A stretch of 11,710 nt of DNA from Burkholderia sp. Lineage in GTDB: Bacteria; Pseudomonadota; Gammaproteobacteria; Burkholderiales; Burkholderiaceae. The notes below the pieces were generated by a model. The model searched no databases and was not told the DNA's origin. It saw only the letters and a program-made list of their open reading frames with translations. Made by a program: the position numbers and the translations under genes. The first letter of the stretch is position 1. Each line of letters opens with the position of its first letter. Where the stretch lies: NCBI RefSeq assembly GCF_018375725.1, contig NZ_JAHACR010000114.1, positions 1 through 11,710 of the forward strand, read 5' to 3'. Of this stretch, positions 8,250 through 11,710 are shown in pieces.

Positions 8250-8271
8250 AGCTGTTGGCAAGGCAACTGAA

Positions 8272-8302
8272 ATTATATGAGGATTTTGAGATCGTCTGTC
8301 GA
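8272..8302 (-). promoter_or_regulatory. Candidate promoter of the liv operon
   Basis: On the minus strand there is a perfect TATAAT (8277-8272) in a locally AT-rich patch. The nearest -35-like element is TCGACA (8302-8297) with a rather long 19-bp spacer. If used, transcription starts near 8265, leaving a leader of about 270 nt before livJ. The good -10 supports it; the spacing and distance reduce confidence. Confidence 0.4.
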
Positions 8303-8788
8303 AAATGCGGGCCGACCAAGGGAAAACACGGAGAACGATCGTGCGACGCGGTGGCAATTCCGGTGCAACCTCGACCTGCGCGCGTGGCGAACAAACGGCG
8401 CAATCGGGTTGCGATTCGGGCCGAGGCCTCGCCGCTTATCCTTGTCTGGCAAGGATTTCGCGATTCGGTCGTCGGAAGCGGGCGAAGCGTTCGGCTGGCC
8501 GATCGGCATCGCGCGCGATCGGCAGCCGAGCGAGCGATGAAGCAGACACGCGTTGCAGTGCGCTGCCCGAACCGGGCAAATCATTCGATTTGCTGTCTGA
8601 ATCGCCAACATCGAAAGCGAATCGTCATCCACGAAAAATAATGCCAATCCGCTGCGCTCCGGCATCCCGGCCGGTCTCGTCGCCATTCTCTCGTCGCCCT
8701 TCGCATGTTGCCGGCGCGATACATCGCGGCTTCACGCAGCCGAACCGCAGCCTGAGACGCGACGGATCGACGGCGTGCCAGCCGGCGC
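8278..8788. other. Intergenic stretch with no supported gene
   Basis: About 500 nt lie between the candidate liv promoter and the stop of the small minus-strand gene at 8789. Open frames occur on both strands, but none has a family motif, good start context or sensible composition. A 9-mer GCGATTCGG recurs at 8411 and 8460. Near the end, CGCGAT (8715-8720) and ATCGCG (8723-8728) form a tight palindrome that might help end the minus-strand gene transcript. I see nothing else. Confidence 0.5.
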
Positions 8789-9217
8789 TCAGTCCGGATA
8801 CGCCTCGTCGACCTTGAGGTTCGCCAGCTTGAAGATCGTGCGCAGCGTCCGCGGATTGATGTCGCGTCGCGCCGCGAGTGACGTCAGGATGAAGTCGAGT
8901 GCTCGTGCGTATTTGAGCAACGTGGCGCAACTCTCGAGATCCTCGGTATTGGCGCGCAGACGCTCCGCGAGGCGGACCATTTCGGCGGACAGCGTATGCG
9001 CCATGTCGAGTTCCATCTGCTGCTTGGCGCTCCACGTCGACTTCGGCTGCTCGAGGAGCTTGACCAGGAAAGCCTGGAATTGCGCGTCGGACTGGTTCGG
9101 AAGCGCGTCAATATCGTGTCCCCGTTCTGCGGTTGGGCGAGGCGGTCCGATGGACGCGCTCGACGGTTTGTAGGTATCCGTACCGATCAACCGGCGCGGT
9201 CCTTGTGCCCAATGCAT
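8789..9217 (-). CDS. Unrecognised small helical protein
   Basis: I do not recognise this 142-residue protein. Residues 1-40 are proline- and glycine-rich and look disordered. Residues 41-140 are charged and strongly helical in character, with amphipathic stretches such as QFQAFLVKLLEQ (46-57), LSAEMVRLAERLRAN (76-90) and LKYARALDFILTSLAARRDI (101-120). There is a single Cys97, no signal peptide and no membrane segment, so it is probably cytoplasmic. The helix-rich C-terminal part and codon use make it look real. The start is uncertain: the ATG at 9217 and a GTG at 9262 are both in frame, and neither has a clear ribosome-binding site. It is a lone gene, divergent from the DUF4337 gene across about 550 nt. 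Confidence 0.6.
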   Translation of the reverse strand: MHWAQGPRRLIGTDTYKPSSASIGPPRPTAERGHDIDALPNQSDAQFQAFLVKLLEQPKSTWSAKQQMELDMAHTLSAEMVRLAERLRANTEDLESCATLLKYARALDFILTSLAARRDINPRTLRTIFKLANLKVDEAYPD

Positions 9218-9766
9218 TGCAGAATTCGTACCAGCGCCCGGCCCCGCGATGCCGGAACCCACGAAAGAGAACCCGACGATCGCCGCTCAGGCCCATCGGC
9301 AGGCGGCCTGCATCGATCTCGGCCAATGACGTGCCGCACCGTGTCACCACACGCCCCGGCTGTCGGGAAACAGCGCGAACAGCAAAATGATTCAAGGATG
9401 TAACGTAACGCGCGCAGGGAAAACTGAAACGACGCCGGCGGCCAACACCACGCCCGGCACGCGAAAGATGCGGCCGCATGACGCGTGAACCCGAGTAGAC
9501 GAAATACGGCGTAAACCTCAGAATGCCATCCAGTTTATGCGCCGCCGCGGCGCCACGCGTTTGTCTTGTATCAAGCCTGAATCCTGATGCGTTTTTGTTT
9601 CGGAAACACCGTCACGTTGATAGGGAAGATGGCCGGTTCAAGCGCGTTTCTGCCGCGCCAAGACGCCCGGGCGTTCAGGCGTGGAGATAAACTGGCTCGC
9701 GCGCCCGACGGGGCGTCAGGCGGTCCATCTGCAATCCAACCGTTTTTAACGAGATTCCAAAGTTCT
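9218..9766. other. Divergent intergenic region upstream of the DUF4337 gene
   Basis: About 550 nt lie between two divergent genes. An odd-centred 13-bp palindrome TGTTTCGGAAACA lies at 9596-9608, with a smaller CTTGTATCAAG at 9565-9575. No promoter with both hexamers in register stands out. Open frames running through it, including the upstream extension of the DUF4337 frame to 9587, lack family resemblance. Confidence 0.4.
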
Positions 9767-10327
9767 ATGTCGAACGAACACGCCCCCCACGATCAAGCAG
9801 TCGAGCATGCCGCTCGCTCCGGCGATCCGCTGTCGCGTTGGGTCGCCGTCTTTACCGCCATCCTGGCTGCCGTCTCCGGCCTGCTGCACTACGAAGAAGG
9901 GGTTCTGCAGACCCGGGCCCTGATCTCCAAGAACGACGCGGTCCTGTTGCAGAGCAAGGCGAGCGATCAATGGAGCTACTATCAGGCCCAGTCGAACAAA
10001 GGGCATCTGATGGAACTCGCCGCTGAAACGGCGCCTGCCGAAAAGCAGGCCTATTACCGCGATCAGATCGGCAAATACGAAGAGCGGAAGAAGGAAGCGA
10101 CGGCCAAGGCGCGCGACCTGGAGCAACAGGTCGAGGCGGCAAACCGTCAGTCGGAGAGCAATCAACACCCGCAACACATGTTCGGGCAGGCGCTCGCGCT
10201 GATCAGCGTGGCGATCTCGCTGGCCGCCATCACGTCGCTGACCAGCAGCCGCAAGCTCTTCGTGCTGGCAGGACTCACCGGGCTGGGCGGCCTCGGTGTC
10301 GCCATCGCCGGCTTCCTGCATCTGTAA
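9767..10327 (+). CDS. DUF4337 family membrane protein
   Basis: This 186-residue protein matches my recollection of the DUF4337 family, whose function is unknown. It has a short polar N-terminus, a first membrane helix at about 24-41 (SRWVAVFTAILAAVSGLL), then the family block KNDAVLLQSKASDQWSYYQAQSNKGH (55-80). A charged, probably coiled-coil segment follows at about 96-130, then two membrane helices at about 139-158 and 163-185 ending GFLHL. The long charged middle domain is tethered by helices on both sides. The ATG at 9767 is chosen because resemblance begins there, although the frame opens at 9587; no strong ribosome-binding site precedes it. It is apparently a single-gene unit, followed by hairpins and a convergent phosphatase gene. 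Confidence 0.85.
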   Translation: MSNEHAPHDQAVEHAARSGDPLSRWVAVFTAILAAVSGLLHYEEGVLQTRALISKNDAVLLQSKASDQWSYYQAQSNKGHLMELAAETAPAEKQAYYRDQIGKYEERKKEATAKARDLEQQVEAANRQSESNQHPQHMFGQALALISVAISLAAITSLTSSRKLFVLAGLTGLGGLGVAIAGFLHL

Positions 10328-10344
10328 GCACGCGAGTCACCCTC

Positions 10345-10361
10345 GCCGCCCGCCGGGCGGC
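10345..10361. terminator. Hairpin after the DUF4337 gene
   Basis: GCCGCCC (10345-10351) pairs with GGGCGGC (10355-10361) around a 3-nt loop, 18 nt past the DUF4337 stop. It has no T-tract. Confidence 0.35.
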
Positions 10362-10377
10362 CATGCTCCCCTCGGCC

Positions 10378-10402
10378 GCCCGGGCTGCTTAACCGCCCGG
10401 GC
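10378..10402. terminator. Paired GCCCGGGC palindromes at the phosphatase stop
   Basis: The self-complementary octamer GCCCGGGC occurs at 10378-10385 and 10395-10402 and the copies can pair with each other around a 9-nt loop that contains the phosphatase stop codon. This is a possible terminator shared by the convergent genes, again without a T-tract. Confidence 0.3.
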
Positions 10403-11021
10403 AGGTCTTCGCGCGATTGTCGAGGTTTTCGCGCTCGACGGTCAGCAGTGCCGATCCGCGCGCACCCTGACGCGTGATGCGCAGCACGTAGATGGCATCG
10501 TAATCGTCGCTTGGCCAATACCGGACACCGGCCGGATCGCCGCCGAACTCCTTGACGATCCGGCGGGACAACTGTTCGATGACCGTATGCTCCCACGCGA
10601 CGACCACGCGGCTTTGTCGATAGGACGGGGATAACAGCGCTGCGTGCAGGCCGTCGATGTCGGCAAAGCCGATCGACGTGTTGACGGGCAGGCCAAAGTA
10701 GATGGCGGTCGGCTCGATCGTCGCCAGCGGCCGCACATAATCGTATTTCGTGCCGCGATCGTCCTTCTGATGCGCCGGATCCGGGGCGAAGATCACATCC
10801 GGCCTGCCGTATTTCGCTTCGATCACGCGCGGCAGCGCGAGCGCCCTATTCAGCCCTTCGCACGTCAGTTGGCCGAGCCCGTTGGCCGGTTTTTCGCCAT
10901 GCCGGACCATGACGATCGTTTCGACCTCCTCGTCCGCGGCCCGCGCGTGCATCGAGACCAGACCGGTCATCACAGCGAACGAAGCGGCCATGAGCGCCGG
11001 CAGAAAACGGTAGCTTTTCAT
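10389..11021 (-). CDS. Exported histidine phosphatase family protein
   Basis: This 210-residue protein of the phosphoglycerate-mutase-like (histidine phosphatase) fold is predicted to be periplasmic. An N-terminal signal peptide (MKSYRFLPALMAASFAVMTG and on to about residue 29) ends with ARA, so cleavage before Asp30 or nearby is likely. The catalytic motif VRHGEKP has Arg40 and the phospho-acceptor His41; YVRPLATIEPTA (95-106) is the second Arg motif; WEHTVI (143-148) gives the second catalytic His145. All key residues are intact, so an active phosphatase is expected, but the substrate is unknown. The start at 11021 gives the signal peptide directly; no ribosome-binding site is evident. It converges with the DUF4337 gene. 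Confidence 0.9.
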   Translation of the reverse strand: MKSYRFLPALMAASFAVMTGLVSMHARAADEEVETIVMVRHGEKPANGLGQLTCEGLNRALALPRVIEAKYGRPDVIFAPDPAHQKDDRGTKYDYVRPLATIEPTAIYFGLPVNTSIGFADIDGLHAALLSPSYRQSRVVVAWEHTVIEQLSRRIVKEFGGDPAGVRYWPSDDYDAIYVLRITRQGARGSALLTVERENLDNRAKTCPGG

Positions 11022-11048
11022 CAGTTGCGTGAATAAGGGAATGCGGCG

Positions 11049-11084
11049 ATTTTAGCAACGCCAACCGGAACAATGCATTTCCGG
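11049..11084 (-). promoter_or_regulatory. Candidate promoter and operator of the phosphatase gene
   Basis: TAAAAT on the minus strand (11054-11049) is a fair -10. The inverted repeat CCGGAA-N8-TTCCGG (11065-11084) covers where the -35 would fall, so it could be an operator. No good -35 hexamer is visible. Confidence 0.3.
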
Positions 11085-11231
11085 AACATCGCGCGCATCT
11101 GTCAAATCCGATTCGGCACGCCATCGCGTCGAGCGGTTCCGAGCCAGCGGCCGCGACATCGCGGCCCGCTTTCACGGCTGCAGCCGCGCCGGCCACACCC
11201 ATCGTTACCCTCGCCTTTCTCGAAAATGGGC

Positions 11232-11252
11232 GCCGATTATTTCTAAATCGGC
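11232..11252. promoter_or_regulatory. Inverted repeat upstream of the DUF3331 gene
   Basis: GCCGATT (11232-11238) and AATCGGC (11246-11252) form a perfect 7-bp inverted repeat with a 7-nt AT-rich centre, about 150 nt before the DUF3331 start. The form suits a dimeric repressor or activator site; a small RNA hairpin is the alternative. Confidence 0.3.
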
Positions 11253-11402
11253 AAAAGGTAATTCAACCAAAGCAGGATGTTTTTTCCGCGCGCGGACGCT
11301 TACATTTAGCGCACCACAAATTGGAAACCGCTACGGAATCGACATCGGGCAGTTGCAAACACTGCCTGGATCGATACCGCACGAGCTTTAGGAACCGGCA
11401 AA

Positions 11403-11693
11403 ATGAATTCTTCCAAATCCCTGCCAGTGCTCGATTCTGACGATGTCCACGTCGAAATCCTCGAACGTTCCGAAACACTGCTCGTCGTCCGCTGGGTCGA
11501 ACCCGGCCGCTGTCACTACGGCGAGCAACGCTGGCGCCGCCGCTTCGCCCAGCGCACCGGCACCTGCGCGCTGTCGCGGCAGGTCATCCATCGTGGCGAC
11601 GAAGTATTCCGCCCGGCCGAGCGTCCGGCCCCCGCGAATGCCGCCGCGATGATCTCCGCCGCCGAAGTGCTCGCTCTCGCCGGCAGCAACTGA
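11403..11693 (+). CDS. DUF3331 family protein
   Basis: This 96-residue protein of unknown function is recognised by the DUF3331 core: VRWVEPGRCHYGEQRWRRRF (29-48), then GTCALSRQVIHRGDEVFRP (53-71). Cys37, His38 and Cys55 are candidate metal-binding or redox residues. The segment CALSRQ-I-RGD-VFRP resembles one half of a small zinc-knuckle or treble-clef fold, though a complete four-ligand site is not visible. The middle is very basic (RWRRRFAQR), so nucleic acid contact is conceivable; this is inference. The ATG at 11403 has AGGAA (11390-11394) 8 nt upstream. It has no signal peptide or membrane helix. I associate the family with Burkholderia and close relatives. Confidence 0.85.
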   Translation: MNSSKSLPVLDSDDVHVEILERSETLLVVRWVEPGRCHYGEQRWRRRFAQRTGTCALSRQVIHRGDEVFRPAERPAPANAAAMISAAEVLALAGSN

Positions 11694-11710
11694 CGGAGCG
11701 CCGGCGCAGT

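Larger units (their letters stand above)
11022..11402. other. Divergent intergenic region between the phosphatase and DUF3331 genes
   Basis: These 381 nt hold three inverted repeats described separately or here: CCGGAA/TTCCGG at 11065-11084, GGCCGCGA/TCGCGGCC at 11149-11166 with a 2-nt centre, and GCCGATT/AATCGGC at 11232-11252. The part from 11220 to 11300 is AT-rich and is the likely promoter zone for the DUF3331 gene, though I cannot place both hexamers. No gene is supported. Confidence 0.5.

Noticed and set aside
8012..8266. 84-codon TTG-start frame in the liv leader as a leader peptide
   Set aside because: It has no ribosome-binding site, is not enriched in Leu/Ile/Val codons, and its start would coincide with the predicted transcription start.
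8186..8817. Overlapping frames on both strands in the 8186-8817 region as possible genes
   Set aside because: None has a good start context, a known motif or codon positions like the neighbours; the region is better treated as intergenic.
9587..9766. Extended N-terminus of the DUF4337 protein by 60 residues
   Set aside because: The extension lacks resemblance to the family and to a signal sequence; resemblance begins at the ATG at 9767.

Overview
This is a GC-rich chromosomal window that reads like a beta-proteobacterium, most probably Burkholderia (perhaps the cepacia complex). The reasons are strong G/C third-position bias, a liv operon in the order J-H-M-G-F, a DUF3331 protein of a kind I associate with Burkholderia and relatives, and a DUF4337 membrane protein. 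The genus is my inference from protein character and codon use; no ribosomal or marker gene is present. There are no mobile elements, CRISPR arrays, tRNAs or rRNAs.

Layout: (1) 1-983 (+) is the 3' part of a sigma-54-dependent AcoR-like activator. (2) 1093-1392 (+) is a small plant-type 2Fe-2S ferredoxin. (3) 1508-2002 (+) is a SRPBCC/AHSA1-fold protein. (4) 2023-2965 (+) is a manganese homeostasis unit: two strong hairpins, a perfect TATAAT promoter, a yybP-ykoY Mn2+ riboswitch and a TMEM165/GDT1-family membrane protein, the likely Mn exporter. The riboswitch tail holds a 25-codon upstream ORF whose start codon lies in the P1 helix. (5) 3021-7992 (-) is a complete branched-chain amino acid ABC transporter: substrate-binding protein LivJ, permeases LivH and LivM, ATPases LivG and LivF. 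livM/livG and livG/livF overlap, livH/livM are 11 nt apart, and livJ is separated from livH by a hairpin-rich 172-nt gap. A consensus -10 lies about 280 nt upstream of livJ, which implies a long leader. (6) 8278-8788 has no gene I can support. (7) 8789-9217 (-) is an unrecognised small helical protein. (8) 9767-10327 (+) is a DUF4337 membrane protein. (9) 10389-11021 (-) is an exported histidine-phosphatase-fold protein. (10) 11403-11693 (+) is a DUF3331 protein.

Functionally, the window joins two well-defined transport units, branched-chain amino acid import and Mn2+ efflux, to unrelated housekeeping and orphan genes. I do not see a new multi-gene system. The most interesting element is the Mn-exporter leader: the aptamer-closing helix and a downstream 8-bp stem compete for the same bases, which contain the AUG of a short ORF ending 6 nt before an exporter gene with no visible Shine-Dalgarno sequence. 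The least understood genes are the 8789-9217 protein, DUF4337 and DUF3331.
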